Below, one piece after another: positions 1-8,911 of a stretch of DNA of 64,000 bases. The stretch covers positions 62,001-126,000 of the forward strand of contig NZ_MWWV01000006.1 of the NCBI RefSeq assembly GCF_002259645.1, read 5' to 3'. The notes under the pieces were generated by a model. The model had not been told where the DNA came from and ran no database searches. It saw only the letters and a program-made list of their open reading frames with translations. Origin of the DNA: Bifidobacterium tissieri (GTDB taxonomy: Bacteria > Actinomycetota > Actinomycetes > Actinomycetales > Bifidobacteriaceae). The translations under genes and the position numbers were made by a program. The first letter of the stretch is position 1, and every line of letters begins with the position of its first letter.

Positions 1-91
1 TGTACATCGAAATGTTCGAAATGCAAAACAGATGTTCTATGTCCGCTTGCATCGGTCGTACACATGTGGCACAATTGCAACTAACGTTCGA

Positions 92-107
92 TAGAACGTG
101 TGTTCGA
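92..107. promoter_or_regulatory. LexA (SOS) box
   Basis: TAGAACGTGTGTTCGA matches the actinobacterial LexA operator (GAAC-N4-GTTC core). It lies 13 bases before the LysM gene start. A weaker copy (AAAC-AGAT-GTTC) lies at 26-37. In actinobacteria lexA is usually divergent from this LysM gene, so lexA probably lies just left of the window; this is inferred. Confidence 0.7.
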
Positions 108-119
108 GAAAGGTGTGTC

Positions 120-536
120 ATGACGGATATGCATTTCACATTGGAGGCAAAGGGCCCGAATTCCAAGGCTTTGAGACGTCGGATGTCGCAGAAGGCGATA
201 ATGTCTTCGGTTGCGACGAATGTTCGATCGACCGCTGGTGATGTTCGATCGATCATGGCTTCCTGGGCACGCGTGGTGGTTGGCGTGCTGGCCATTGTCA
301 TATGCTGCCTGATGGTTTTGGCGCTGAACGGGCCGAGCAATGCGGACTCCAACGCCGAACCCATGGAAGTCACCAGCTATACCGTGGCTCCGGGAGATAC
401 CTTGTGGTCCTACGCCGAGCGGATCACGCCGAGAGGTGGGGATGTAAGCGAGACGGTGGATGAACTGAAACGGATCAATCATCTTGATACGTCGTCGCTG
501 CGGGTGGGGCAGCGCATTGTGGTTCCGGTGCGATGA
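120..536 (+). CDS. LysM-domain membrane protein, SOS division-inhibitor type
   Basis: 139 residues. A basic N-terminus leads to one membrane segment (about residues 50-70), then a C-terminal LysM domain from a [10 protein letters not shown] motif to the end. The ATG at 120 follows GAGAAAGG at good spacing. The order LexA box, LysM protein, nrdR is that of Mycobacterium Rv2719c and Corynebacterium divS, where the protein delays division during DNA damage. The role here is inferred from domain, LexA box and neighbours; identity to those proteins is not shown. LysM probably anchors it to peptidoglycan outside the membrane. Confidence 0.75.
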   Translation: MTDMHFTLEAKGPNSKALRRRMSQKAIMSSVATNVRSTAGDVRSIMASWARVVVGVLAIVICCLMVLALNGPSNADSNAEPMEVTSYTVAPGDTLWSYAERITPRGGDVSETVDELKRINHLDTSSLRVGQRIVVPVR

Positions 537-663
537 CATGTCCTGCAACGATGAGGCGTCCATAGCGGCGGTAGCCGTCCGTAATGAGGACACGCAGTTC
601 GATTTCGTCGATGGTTTGTGCAAGACACGCGGGTGGTGCGCCCCAACGTTTACTCTTGATGGT

Positions 664-1137
664 ATGCATTGTCCTTTCTGTAAGAACCCGGATACCAAGG
701 TCGTCGATACCCGTGTGGGGGAGGATGGCTACTCCATTCGACGTCGACGCGAATGCCCGAAATGTTCGCGTCGCTTTACCACAGTGGAAACAGCCACATT
801 GATGGTGATCAAACGATCGGGGAACGTTGAACCGTTCAACCGTGACAAGGTGATCACCGGAGTGCGCAAGGCGTGCCAGGGGCGGCCCATCAAGGAAGAG
901 GATCTCAAGCAGCTGGGCCAGAGAGTCGAAGAGGATCTTCGCGCCCGCGGACTTGCTCAGGTGCCTTCCGATGAAGTCGGCCGGGCGATACTCGGCCCGT
1001 TGCGTGATCTGGATGAAGTCGCTTACATGCGTTTTGCAAGCGTGTATCAGGAATTCAACAATCTCGAAGATTTCGAACGAGCAATCAAGGAACTGCGCGA
1101 TCAGGAATCGAAGGAAGGGAACGAGTCCCACGACTGA
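664..1137 (+). CDS. nrdR: transcriptional repressor NrdR
   Basis: 157 residues, the usual family length. The N-terminal zinc ribbon has MHCPFC at residues 1-6 and CPKC about 30 residues later, followed by RRFTTVE. The ATP-cone domain begins near residue 47 ([16 protein letters not shown]). NrdR senses ATP/dATP and represses ribonucleotide reductase operons by binding NrdR boxes. The start at 664 is fixed by the conserved MHCPFC N-terminus. The LysM gene lies 127 bp upstream and a strong hairpin lies downstream. Confidence 0.93.
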   Translation: MHCPFCKNPDTKVVDTRVGEDGYSIRRRRECPKCSRRFTTVETATLMVIKRSGNVEPFNRDKVITGVRKACQGRPIKEEDLKQLGQRVEEDLRARGLAQVPSDEVGRAILGPLRDLDEVAYMRFASVYQEFNNLEDFERAIKELRDQESKEGNESHD

Positions 1138-1234
1138 ATGAGGAACCGACAGATCGGTTGGCTGATATGGAATGAGCTTCACCGTGAAGCCTATAGTTCG
1201 TGAAAGTTCCGTTATCGCGATACGTGTAGATATA

Positions 1235-1274
1235 CATGAAGGGTGTCCCCGGGCAGAGGGGGACACCCTTCATG
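1235..1274. terminator. bidirectional hairpin between nrdR and serA
   Basis: A 16-bp perfect stem (1235-1250 with 1259-1274) and an 8-base loop sits between the convergent nrdR and serA genes. There is no long T-run on either side, so efficiency is uncertain. Confidence 0.6.
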
Positions 1275-1307
1275 TTGGTTGTCTCGCAAGGAACGAAATA
1301 CGCGAAT

Positions 1308-2504
1308 CTACAGCACGCGTACGCGAATCGTGCCCTGCAGATTCCGGAGCTTCTCCAGCGACTCGTCGCTCGGGCGGCTGGACACATCGGTGACTACGTA
1401 ACCGAGCTCGTCCTCGGTGGCCAACGCCTGTGCGGTGATGTTGATGTTCTCCGCACCGAGTACATGATTCACATTGGCCAGTACGCCGGGCAGGTTGTCG
1501 TGCAGGTGGGCGATACGCACAGCACCCTGACAGGGATTCATGTTCAACGTCGGCATATTGACCGACAGCGAAGTGACGCCATTGCTCCAGTAGTCAAGCA
1601 GCTTATGCGACACGAAGTGGCCGATGGCCTCCTGCGCCTCCAGCGTGGATCCGCCGATATGCGGGGTGAGGATTACGTTGTCCTCCTCGCTCAGCGGGGT
1701 GGAGAACGCATCGCCCGACTTCTTCGGCTCCACCGGGAACACATCCACTGCGGCACCGGCGATATGACCGGAGTCCATATGGCTCTTCAGCGCATCCAGA
1801 TCGGCGACGAATCCACGGGACAGGTTGATGAATACCGCACCCGGCTTCATGCGGGCGAACTGAGCCTCACCGAAGAAATTGGTGTTCGACTTGCGGCCAT
1901 CAACATGCAACGTCACCGCGTCGGACTGCTCCAGCAGCTCATCGAGGGTCTCCATACGCTCGGCATTGCCCAGCGCCAGCTTCTCCTCGATGTCGTAGAA
2001 CACCACATGCATGCCCAGAGCCTCGGCGAGGACGGACACCTGCGAGCCGATGTTGCCATAGCCGATGATGCCCAGCGTCTTGCCGCGAACCTCGTGGGAA
2101 CCGGCAGCGGACTTGTCCCACACGCCGCCACGCACATGATGCGAGTGGGCGGGCAGGCGGCGCATCAGCGAGATGATGTCCGAGATGACCAGCTCAACCA
2201 CGGAGCGGGTGTTTGAATAGGGAGCATTGAACACGGCGATACCGTGCTTGCCCGCATACTTCAGATCCACCTGGTTGGTACCGATGGAGAAGCATCCTAC
2301 GGCGGTCAGATTCGGCCTGGCGGCAAGCACCTTCTCGGTGACGCTCGTCTTGGAGCGAACACCGAGAAGATCCACACCATCAAGCGCTGCGATGAGTTCG
2401 TCCTCATCCATGGCACCTTTCGTGGTCACCACTTCGAAGCCGTGCTGTCGAAGATTCTCGGAAGCGAACGGATGAATGTTCTCGAGTAATAAGGCTTTAG
2501 GCAT
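1308..2504 (-). CDS. serA: D-3-phosphoglycerate dehydrogenase
   Basis: 398 residues. D-2-hydroxyacid dehydrogenase fold with the NAD-binding GIIGYGNIGSQ near residue 150, the catalytic region INLSRGFV, and TPHIGGST with the catalytic histidine. A C-terminal ACT domain (about 325-398) suggests serine feedback. It oxidises 3-phosphoglycerate in the first step of serine synthesis. The length matches the short ACT-containing SerA class of E. coli rather than the long mycobacterial type. It stands alone; the next gene upstream (HelD-like) begins another unit. Confidence 0.9.
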   Translation of the reverse strand: MPKALLLENIHPFASENLRQHGFEVVTTKGAMDEDELIAALDGVDLLGVRSKTSVTEKVLAARPNLTAVGCFSIGTNQVDLKYAGKHGIAVFNAPYSNTRSVVELVISDIISLMRRLPAHSHHVRGGVWDKSAAGSHEVRGKTLGIIGYGNIGSQVSVLAEALGMHVVFYDIEEKLALGNAERMETLDELLEQSDAVTLHVDGRKSNTNFFGEAQFARMKPGAVFINLSRGFVADLDALKSHMDSGHIAGAAVDVFPVEPKKSGDAFSTPLSEEDNVILTPHIGGSTLEAQEAIGHFVSHKLLDYWSNGVTSLSVNMPTLNMNPCQGAVRIAHLHDNLPGVLANVNHVLGAENINITAQALATEDELGYVVTDVSSRPSDESLEKLRNLQGTIRVRVL

Positions 2505-2513
2505 ACAGCTACC

Positions 2514-4793
2514 CTACATCGGCAGGTGGTCCGCGTCATCCTGCGTCCGCACGATGACCAATTTCTGAGTCGGACGGGTCATCGCCACGTACAGATCGGA
2601 GGCGGCGACCTGACGGGCCGGCGCATTGTCCTCGATCAGACCGGGCTGTACCACCACGACGGCGTCGAACTCGAGTCCCTTGACATCCTGCGGCGTACAC
2701 AGGCTCACCTGCGAGTCCCATACCTTCTGACGACGCAGAATCTGGGCGCGATCCTCACCCAGACGCTGGCTGACAGACGACCACACGCGTTCGCCCAGAG
2801 CCGTGATAATTTCGGGGTCTGCGATCACGGCGATGCGTCCGGTGCCATCGGCGGACACGAACCGGGTGGCCAGATCAGCCGCGTAGTCGGCAGCCGTGTT
2901 CAGCATGTCATCGTCATCCTGGACCACGATGCGTTCCACGGAGTCCTTGATCTTACGAACCGCCTTGACGGTGGAGATATACAGTCCCTCCTGCTCGGCG
3001 AATCGGGAGGCCAGATCGGAGACCTCCTGAGGATTGCGGTAGTCGATGGTCAGCTCATTGAGATCCCAGCCATCCTGACCGAACAGCTTGTCAAGCGTGC
3101 GCTGCCAGGAACGGGAGCCGGCCAATGCCGACGTCTGCGCCACGTCGCCCACGATGGTGAACGAACGCGATGGACAACGGCGCATCAGCATACGCCAATC
3201 CATGGGGGTGAGCTCCTGTGCCTCGTCCACCACGATATGCCCGTAGGTCCATTCGCGCTGTCCGGCGGCCTTCTGCGCGGCGGTGCTGTCATCCAGCCCG
3301 TTGATCTGATCGAGCAGCATGTCCGACGTGACGATGCCCGAACCGATGCCGGCCTGTGCAAGCGTGTCTTTGGCGAACTGCTCATCCTGCAGACGCTGCG
3401 CGTCCTTTCGTGCACGGGCGTCGTACTCACGAGGGTCATCGCCGAGCAGTTCGAGCGCCTCGTCGAGCAGTGGGATGTCGGACGGCGTCAGCGGCGATCC
3501 CTTGGGACGGAACAACTCGTGCAGATCGTCATCGCGCAGCCAAGGAGCGTATCGGCGCAGTTTGTTCGGCTTGGCCCACATATCCTCAAGCAGCCACTGT
3601 GCGGTCATGGGCAACCATGCCAGATTGAGGGTCCTGCGTACCTGATCGTCCATACGCAGCATGGAATGAGCGGACGCCAGTTCGGAACGGTCGGGATCAT
3701 AGTCCAACAGCTCCGCGTAGCGGGTCACCATGGAGTGCAGCATCGACTCGACGAAGGTTTCGCGGGCCTTGTTATGCGGCTGTCGGGTACGCTTGGCGTC
3801 GTTCTGCGCCGCAATGATATCCGTGGATCGCATTGGCACTTTGATGCCATTGACACGGACGACCGGCAGATCCTTCGGAACGCGGATACGCGCCGAGACG
3901 GCATTGGCGATGACGGCGGCCATACGACGATCCCCCTTGAGCGCCGCCGCCCGTGGTGATTCGACGCCTGTGGCCTGAATACCCGGGATCAGATTGGCGA
4001 TGGTCCGGGAGACCACGCCGGTCTCGCCCAGCGACGGGAGCACCTGATCGATGTAGTGCAGGAACGACGCGCTGGGGCCGACCACCAGCACGCCGGAACG
4101 CTGCAGCTTGTTGCGATGCGTATACAGCAGATAGGCCGCCCTATGCAGCGCCACTGCCGTCTTGCCGGTGCCGGGCCCGCCCTGCACGACCACCGCACGG
4201 TTCAACGGCGTGCGGATGATGCGATCCTGTTCCGCCTGAATGGTGGCCACGATGTCGGTCATCTTGCCGGTGCGACGGGAGCTGAGCGAAGCCAGCAGAG
4301 CACCTTCGCCGGTCAGCGTGCCGGAGGCGGACGCCTCGCTCACCTGTTCCGAGTGCACGTCGAGCACCTCGTCCTCGATGCCTACGACCTCTCGGAATCG
4401 CAGCGTGATATGACGACGCATCACGATATCGCCCCGATGGGCCGGTGTCGCCTCGTAGAACGGGCGGGCGGCCTCGGCTCGCCAGTCGATGAGGATGGGA
4501 TTGTAATCAGCGTCCGACAGGCCGATGCGTCCGATGTAATGACGAACGCCATTCTCCTCGTCAAGCCTGCCGAACACCAGACGATCCTCCACCGAGCGCA
4601 ACTGGGTGAGACGATTCTCGTACATGGTGGCGAAGGAATCGCGTTCGGCCCGCTGGGTGGGGGAGCCGTGCGCTCCCGTAGCCCTGACCTTGTCGAGACT
4701 GTCCTTGGTCTGCTTGCGCATCTCATCAAGGCGTCCGTAGACACGATCGACCGTCTGCTGCTCGTCGCGCAGCTGCGAGGAATAGTTGGACAT
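2514..4793 (-). CDS. HelD-like UvrD/Rep-family helicase
   Basis: 759 residues from the ATG at 4793, preceded by AAGGAG. An N-terminal coiled-coil region (about 1-60) precedes the split superfamily 1 helicase core with Walker A GGPGTGKTAVAL near residue 205 and the DEAQELTPMDW motif II. The C-terminal motif DVKGLEFDAVVVV is typical. Length and the N-terminal coiled-coil fit HelD proteins, which release stalled RNA polymerase from DNA. Assignment to HelD rather than a repair helicase rests on this architecture. It is divergent from mraZ. Confidence 0.8.
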   Translation of the reverse strand: MSNYSSQLRDEQQTVDRVYGRLDEMRKQTKDSLDKVRATGAHGSPTQRAERDSFATMYENRLTQLRSVEDRLVFGRLDEENGVRHYIGRIGLSDADYNPILIDWRAEAARPFYEATPAHRGDIVMRRHITLRFREVVGIEDEVLDVHSEQVSEASASGTLTGEGALLASLSSRRTGKMTDIVATIQAEQDRIIRTPLNRAVVVQGGPGTGKTAVALHRAAYLLYTHRNKLQRSGVLVVGPSASFLHYIDQVLPSLGETGVVSRTIANLIPGIQATGVESPRAAALKGDRRMAAVIANAVSARIRVPKDLPVVRVNGIKVPMRSTDIIAAQNDAKRTRQPHNKARETFVESMLHSMVTRYAELLDYDPDRSELASAHSMLRMDDQVRRTLNLAWLPMTAQWLLEDMWAKPNKLRRYAPWLRDDDLHELFRPKGSPLTPSDIPLLDEALELLGDDPREYDARARKDAQRLQDEQFAKDTLAQAGIGSGIVTSDMLLDQINGLDDSTAAQKAAGQREWTYGHIVVDEAQELTPMDWRMLMRRCPSRSFTIVGDVAQTSALAGSRSWQRTLDKLFGQDGWDLNELTIDYRNPQEVSDLASRFAEQEGLYISTVKAVRKIKDSVERIVVQDDDDMLNTAADYAADLATRFVSADGTGRIAVIADPEIITALGERVWSSVSQRLGEDRAQILRRQKVWDSQVSLCTPQDVKGLEFDAVVVVQPGLIEDNAPARQVAASDLYVAMTRPTQKLVIVRTQDDADHLPM

Positions 4794-4913
4794 GAAAAGA
4801 TCGCTCCTTGGCGGGGCCGGAAAGTTCGGCATTTCACTATACTCGCAGGCCTCTAAAACCCGATGGATTTCCTCGGATGCATGCATTTGTGGCGTTATTG
4901 GGGCGGAAAAACC

Positions 4914-4953
4914 TATAGTGGGGAAGATTGGGGATAAGTGGGGTAAAGTGGTG
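4914..4953 (+). promoter_or_regulatory. MraZ operator array and putative -10 of the dcw operon
   Basis: Four repeats TGGGG, TGGGG, TGGGG, TGGTG start at 4919, 4929, 4939 and 4949, exactly 10 bp apart. Evenly spaced TGGGN repeats ahead of mraZ are the known MraZ autoregulatory site. TATAGT at 4914-4919 may be the -10, so MraZ bound here would cover the transcription start. Confidence 0.8.
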
Positions 4954-5000
4954 AACTGTTGGTCGCGACTCATGGCAAACGGGGCAAGGAGGTGCGCGCG

Positions 5001-5492
5001 ATGGTCGACAGCGAACCAGCGGCCGCGCCGGCAGAGGCTCCTCCAGAGCTTCCGCCCCTGCTGCTGGGCACCTATACCCCGAAGATCGACGCCAAGGGAA
5101 GGCTCGCCCTCCCCGCAAAGCTTCGTAGCCAGCTTGGCCGCGGATTGGTCATGGCGAGGGGACAGGAACGCTGCATCTATCTGCTGCCCTACAGCGAATT
5201 TCGAAGGGTTGCCGCGCAGATCCAGCGCACATCGCTGGGCAACAAGGCGGCACGTGACTACCTGCGCGTGTTCCTGTCGGGGGCCGTCGATCAGGAACCC
5301 GACAAACAGGGCAGAGTGGTGATCCCGCCCATGTTGCGCGACTATGCGGGTCTGGGAACCGATGTCGTCGTCATCGGCGTCGGCACTCGTGCGGAGATAT
5401 GGAACAGGGACGCTTGGGAGACATACCTGACCGAGCAGGAACAGGGCTATGCGGACATAGCCGATGACGTACTACCGGCAATGGAGTTCTAA
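5001..5492 (+). CDS. mraZ: transcriptional regulator MraZ
   Basis: 163 residues. Two SpoVT/AbrB-like halves, each with the DxKGR/DxQGR signature: DAKGRLALP near residue 32 and DKQGRVVIP near 100. The start at 5001 follows a near-perfect AAGGAGGTG; an in-frame ATG at 4959 lies within the operator region and is less likely. MraZ is the first gene of the dcw cluster and represses its own operon through the TGGGG repeats just upstream. Confidence 0.95.
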   Translation: MVDSEPAAAPAEAPPELPPLLLGTYTPKIDAKGRLALPAKLRSQLGRGLVMARGQERCIYLLPYSEFRRVAAQIQRTSLGNKAARDYLRVFLSGAVDQEPDKQGRVVIPPMLRDYAGLGTDVVVIGVGTRAEIWNRDAWETYLTEQEQGYADIADDVLPAMEF

Positions 5493-5497
5493 CACAC

Positions 5498-6583
5498 ATG
5501 GATATCACAGCGATTCACCAACCGGTGCTGCTGGACGACTGCGTGCGTCTGGTGACCGAGGCCGCAACAGCGCCTGGATCGGTCATCGTCGACTGCACGC
5601 TTGGACTTGCGGGCCATTCCACGGCGTTTCTCAAAGCCGCCCCGAACGCCAGACTCATCGGTATTGACCGGGATGAGGAGGCGCTCGCCCTCGCCACTCG
5701 TCGTATGCAGGACGAGGGCCTGTCGGATCGGTTCACGCCGGTTCACGCCGCCTTCGATGCGTTCGCCGACGTGCTGGCCGATCAGGGGATCGATCGCGTG
5801 CACGCCGTGTTCATGGATCTGGGATTGTCGAGTCTGCAGATCGACGAAACCGAACGCGGGTTCTCCTATTCGCACGATGCGCCATTGGATATGCGCATGG
5901 ACGCCACGCAGGGGATGACCGCCGAACGCGTGCTGGCCGAATACACCATGGATCATCTGCGGTGGATCTTCCGCGAATATGGCGAGGAGCGCTTCGCCGG
6001 CCCGATCGCGAAGGCCATCGTGACCGACCGTGAACGCGAACCGTTACGCACCTCGGCACAGTTGAACGCACTGGTTGATCGGGTGGTGCCCAAGGCCCAC
6101 AGGCCTGCGGGCAATCCGGCCAAGCGGGTGTTCCAAGCATTGCGCATCGAGGTGAATGGCGAGCTGGACAAGCTGGCGTCGACCTTGCCGCAGGCCGCAT
6201 TGCATCTCGCCGTCGGCGGTCGACTGGTCGTCGAATCGTATCATTCGCTCGAGGATAAGACCGTCAAACGGTTCATGTCCAACGGTCTGAAGATCGACGT
6301 GCCGACCGGCATGCCGGTGATTCCGGATGATGCGCAGCCGTTCTTCAGGGACCTGACCCATGGCGCGATCAAGGCCGACGAGCAGGAGATCGCGAATAAT
6401 CCGAGGTCGGCCTCCGTACGTCTGAGGGGAGTGGAGCTCACCCGTGAGCTTCCGGAACGATGGGCGTCTAGTTTCGCGTCGGGCGAGCACCGCTTCAGCT
6501 ATAGGGAGCCGTCGAAGTCGCAGGGCCGCATGCGAAACGGAGCCGGCAAGGGCTTTGGAAAGGCAAGGAGGGGCCGAAGATGA
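5498..6583 (+). CDS. rsmH: 16S rRNA (cytosine(1402)-N4)-methyltransferase RsmH
   Basis: 361 residues. The SAM-binding motif VDCTLGLAGHS is near residue 27, followed by IGIDRDEEAL and the conserved MDLGLSSLQID and ERGFSYSHDAPLDMRMD. It methylates C1402 of 16S rRNA. It starts 5 bases after mraZ and overlaps the next gene by 4 bases (ATGA), indicating translational coupling. The basic C-terminal tail is longer than in E. coli. Confidence 0.95.
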   Translation: MDITAIHQPVLLDDCVRLVTEAATAPGSVIVDCTLGLAGHSTAFLKAAPNARLIGIDRDEEALALATRRMQDEGLSDRFTPVHAAFDAFADVLADQGIDRVHAVFMDLGLSSLQIDETERGFSYSHDAPLDMRMDATQGMTAERVLAEYTMDHLRWIFREYGEERFAGPIAKAIVTDREREPLRTSAQLNALVDRVVPKAHRPAGNPAKRVFQALRIEVNGELDKLASTLPQAALHLAVGGRLVVESYHSLEDKTVKRFMSNGLKIDVPTGMPVIPDDAQPFFRDLTHGAIKADEQEIANNPRSASVRLRGVELTRELPERWASSFASGEHRFSYREPSKSQGRMRNGAGKGFGKARRGRR

Positions 6584-7032
6584 GCGCATCTCCAAGGGTT
6601 GCGCGTTCCCGTTCCAAGGCGCAGGAGCGCAGCACCCGTCCGACCACATCCACCCGGGACCGGCTTCAAGTGACCACCTCGTCGAAAACCACAACGTTCT
6701 CCAATCGCATGCGTGGGCTTATGGGCGGTGTGCGTCCCCACCGTATGAGGTTGTTCCATTTCGTGGTGGCGTTGGTGTTCCTCGGCGCGAGTCTTATCGG
6801 ATCATTGGTGCTACGTACGCAGATGATCGAGGACTCGTTCGCCATCACCGACACTCAGCAGTCCATCGGCCGACTTACCCAGGACATTCAGGAGAAGCAG
6901 ACCGAACTTGATGGCCTTGAGGCGTCCCTGCCGTCTAAGGCGCAGAAGCTGGGTATGGTTCCCGGCTCCGATGCGCTGACCATCGACCTGAGCGACCACG
7001 CCGCATCCAGTGACGGGAAGGGATCCAAGTGA
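6580..7032 (+). CDS. ftsL: FtsL-like cell division protein
   Basis: 150 residues. Basic cytoplasmic N-terminus of about 55 residues, one membrane segment (about 60-80), then an extracellular coiled coil rich in Gln/Glu. This topology plus position between rsmH and ftsI is that of FtsL, which bridges FtsQ/DivIC to FtsWI; sequence alone is weak because the family diverges quickly. It overlaps rsmH by ATGA and ftsI by GTGA. Confidence 0.8.
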   Translation: MSASPRVARSRSKAQERSTRPTTSTRDRLQVTTSSKTTTFSNRMRGLMGGVRPHRMRLFHFVVALVFLGASLIGSLVLRTQMIEDSFAITDTQQSIGRLTQDIQEKQTELDGLEASLPSKAQKLGMVPGSDALTIDLSDHAASSDGKGSK

Positions 7033-8828
7033 GCCGCAAAGTCCGTCGTACGCGTGGCGACATCTTCCGCAGACGATCCCTGGCCGTTGGCATCATTCTC
7101 GCGTTCATAGCCTCGATGTGCGTGGTGAAGCTGTCATACATGCAGTTGTTCGCTGCTGGATCGGTAGCCCAGGCCGCCACGGCCAGCCGTACGGTTACCA
7201 AGACCGTTAAGGCGCAGCGTGGCACGATCGTCGACACGAACAACGTGGTCCTGGCCCAAAGCGTGGAACGGTATACCATTTACGCCGATCAGGTGGCCGC
7301 AGCCGACTTCACCCCCGTGGACTGCAACGGCACGAACGAGAGCACCTGCCATTCGATCGATGGCAAGAACGTGAACGCCACGGGTCCTGCCGCCGTGGCT
7401 AAGCTGCTGGCACCGGTGCTCGATATGAACACCATGGAACTCGGTGGCAAGCTCGTGGGCACGAACCGCTACGTGGTATTGAAGAAGAACGTGGTTCCCG
7501 AGGTGATGAGGGCCATTCAGAATCTGCACCTGACCGGCGTCATCGGCGCCGAGCTGACATCCGATCGGCAGTATTCCGACGATGGCGGGCTGCTTGGCAC
7601 CATTCTCGGCGGTGTCGATAGCACAGGGACCGGTGTCGCCGGCATCGAGAAGATGGCCAACAAGTCATTGGTCGGCAAGGACGGCTCCACCAGCTATCAG
7701 CGCGGAGCCCGGGGTCAGCAGATCCCCGGCACGGTGACCGAGTCCGTTGACCCGGTCGATGGCGGCACCGTCAAGCTCACCATCGATTGGGACGTGCAAT
7801 GGTACGTCAAGAAGGCGTTGAAGGATGCTCAGGCGAAGACCAATGCCGAATGGGGCATCGCCGTGGTGCAGGAGGTGAAAACCGGCAAGATCCGCGCGAT
7901 CGCCGACACCGATGACTACGTGGCCGGCACCGACGAGGCGAAGATGAACGCGTCGAAGGCCGTGACCGCGGTGTTCGAACCGGGTTCCACGGGCAAGCTC
8001 ATCACAGCGGCGGGACTGCTGCAGGAGGGCATCCACAAGCCCACCGATCAGTTCCAGGTGCCCTACCAGATCCAGCTCGACGGACAGACCTATCACGATT
8101 CGCATGAACACGGCGTGCAGAACCTCACGCTTGCCGGCATCCTCAAGGAGTCGTCCAACGTGGGCACCGTCATGGCGTCGACGAACTACGGCCTCGACAA
8201 GCGATACGAGTACATCACCAAGTTCGGCATCGGACAGAGCACGGGACTGAACTTCCCCGGCGAATCCAACGGCCAGATCGTCTCCTCGTACAAGGACTGG
8301 GACAAGCGCACTCGAAACACCGTGCTGTTCGGTCAGGGCTATTCCGCGTCGGCGTTGCAGATGACCAACGTGGTGGCCACGATCGCCAACAAGGGTGTGC
8401 GCAACGGGCAGTCGATCATCGAATCGTCCACCGACGCCCAGGGCAATGACACCACGCCCGCGACCAGCAAGTCGCAACGCGTGGTCGACGAGAACGTGGC
8501 ATCCGAACTGATGAACATGATGGAGTCCATGGCCGAGCAGTACAAGTCCGTCATCAACGTCCAGGGCTATCGTCTGGCGGGCAAGTCCGGTACCGCGCAG
8601 GTGGCCGATTCCTCCGGTGCGCTCAACAGCATCATCGGCGACTTCATCGCCGCCATCCCGGCCAATGACCCGCAGTATGTGATCACCGTCGCACTCAAGG
8701 ACCCGGAAGGCACCTACGGTGGCACTACGGCAGGTCCTGTGGTGGGTACGATTGGTGAATTCCTTATGCAGAAGTACGAGGTCCCGGCCTCGCCCGAGCG
8801 GACCGATGCTATTCCTACTGAATGGTGA
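7029..8828 (+). CDS. ftsI: penicillin-binding protein, septal transpeptidase FtsI
   Basis: 599 residues with a GTG start overlapping the preceding stop. Single N-terminal membrane segment, PBP dimerisation domain, then the transpeptidase domain with the catalytic STGK at residue 320, an SSN motif near 375 and KSGT at 519-522. It cross-links septal peptidoglycan together with FtsW, encoded downstream. No PASTA domain is visible at the C-terminus. Confidence 0.95.
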   Translation: MSRKVRRTRGDIFRRRSLAVGIILAFIASMCVVKLSYMQLFAAGSVAQAATASRTVTKTVKAQRGTIVDTNNVVLAQSVERYTIYADQVAAADFTPVDCNGTNESTCHSIDGKNVNATGPAAVAKLLAPVLDMNTMELGGKLVGTNRYVVLKKNVVPEVMRAIQNLHLTGVIGAELTSDRQYSDDGGLLGTILGGVDSTGTGVAGIEKMANKSLVGKDGSTSYQRGARGQQIPGTVTESVDPVDGGTVKLTIDWDVQWYVKKALKDAQAKTNAEWGIAVVQEVKTGKIRAIADTDDYVAGTDEAKMNASKAVTAVFEPGSTGKLITAAGLLQEGIHKPTDQFQVPYQIQLDGQTYHDSHEHGVQNLTLAGILKESSNVGTVMASTNYGLDKRYEYITKFGIGQSTGLNFPGESNGQIVSSYKDWDKRTRNTVLFGQGYSASALQMTNVVATIANKGVRNGQSIIESSTDAQGNDTTPATSKSQRVVDENVASELMNMMESMAEQYKSVINVQGYRLAGKSGTAQVADSSGALNSIIGDFIAAIPANDPQYVITVALKDPEGTYGGTTAGPVVGTIGEFLMQKYEVPASPERTDAIPTEW

Positions 8829-8911
8829 TCCGGCCGTGGTCGACAAGCAGGACTCGCAATTGCAGGCCGACGGTATTTCGGCCGGAGACAACCGACGCCA
8901 AGGGGTAACAG

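Noticed and set aside
26-37. Second LexA box
   Set aside because: AAAC-N4-GTTC has a mismatch in a core position; mentioned only as a weak copy.
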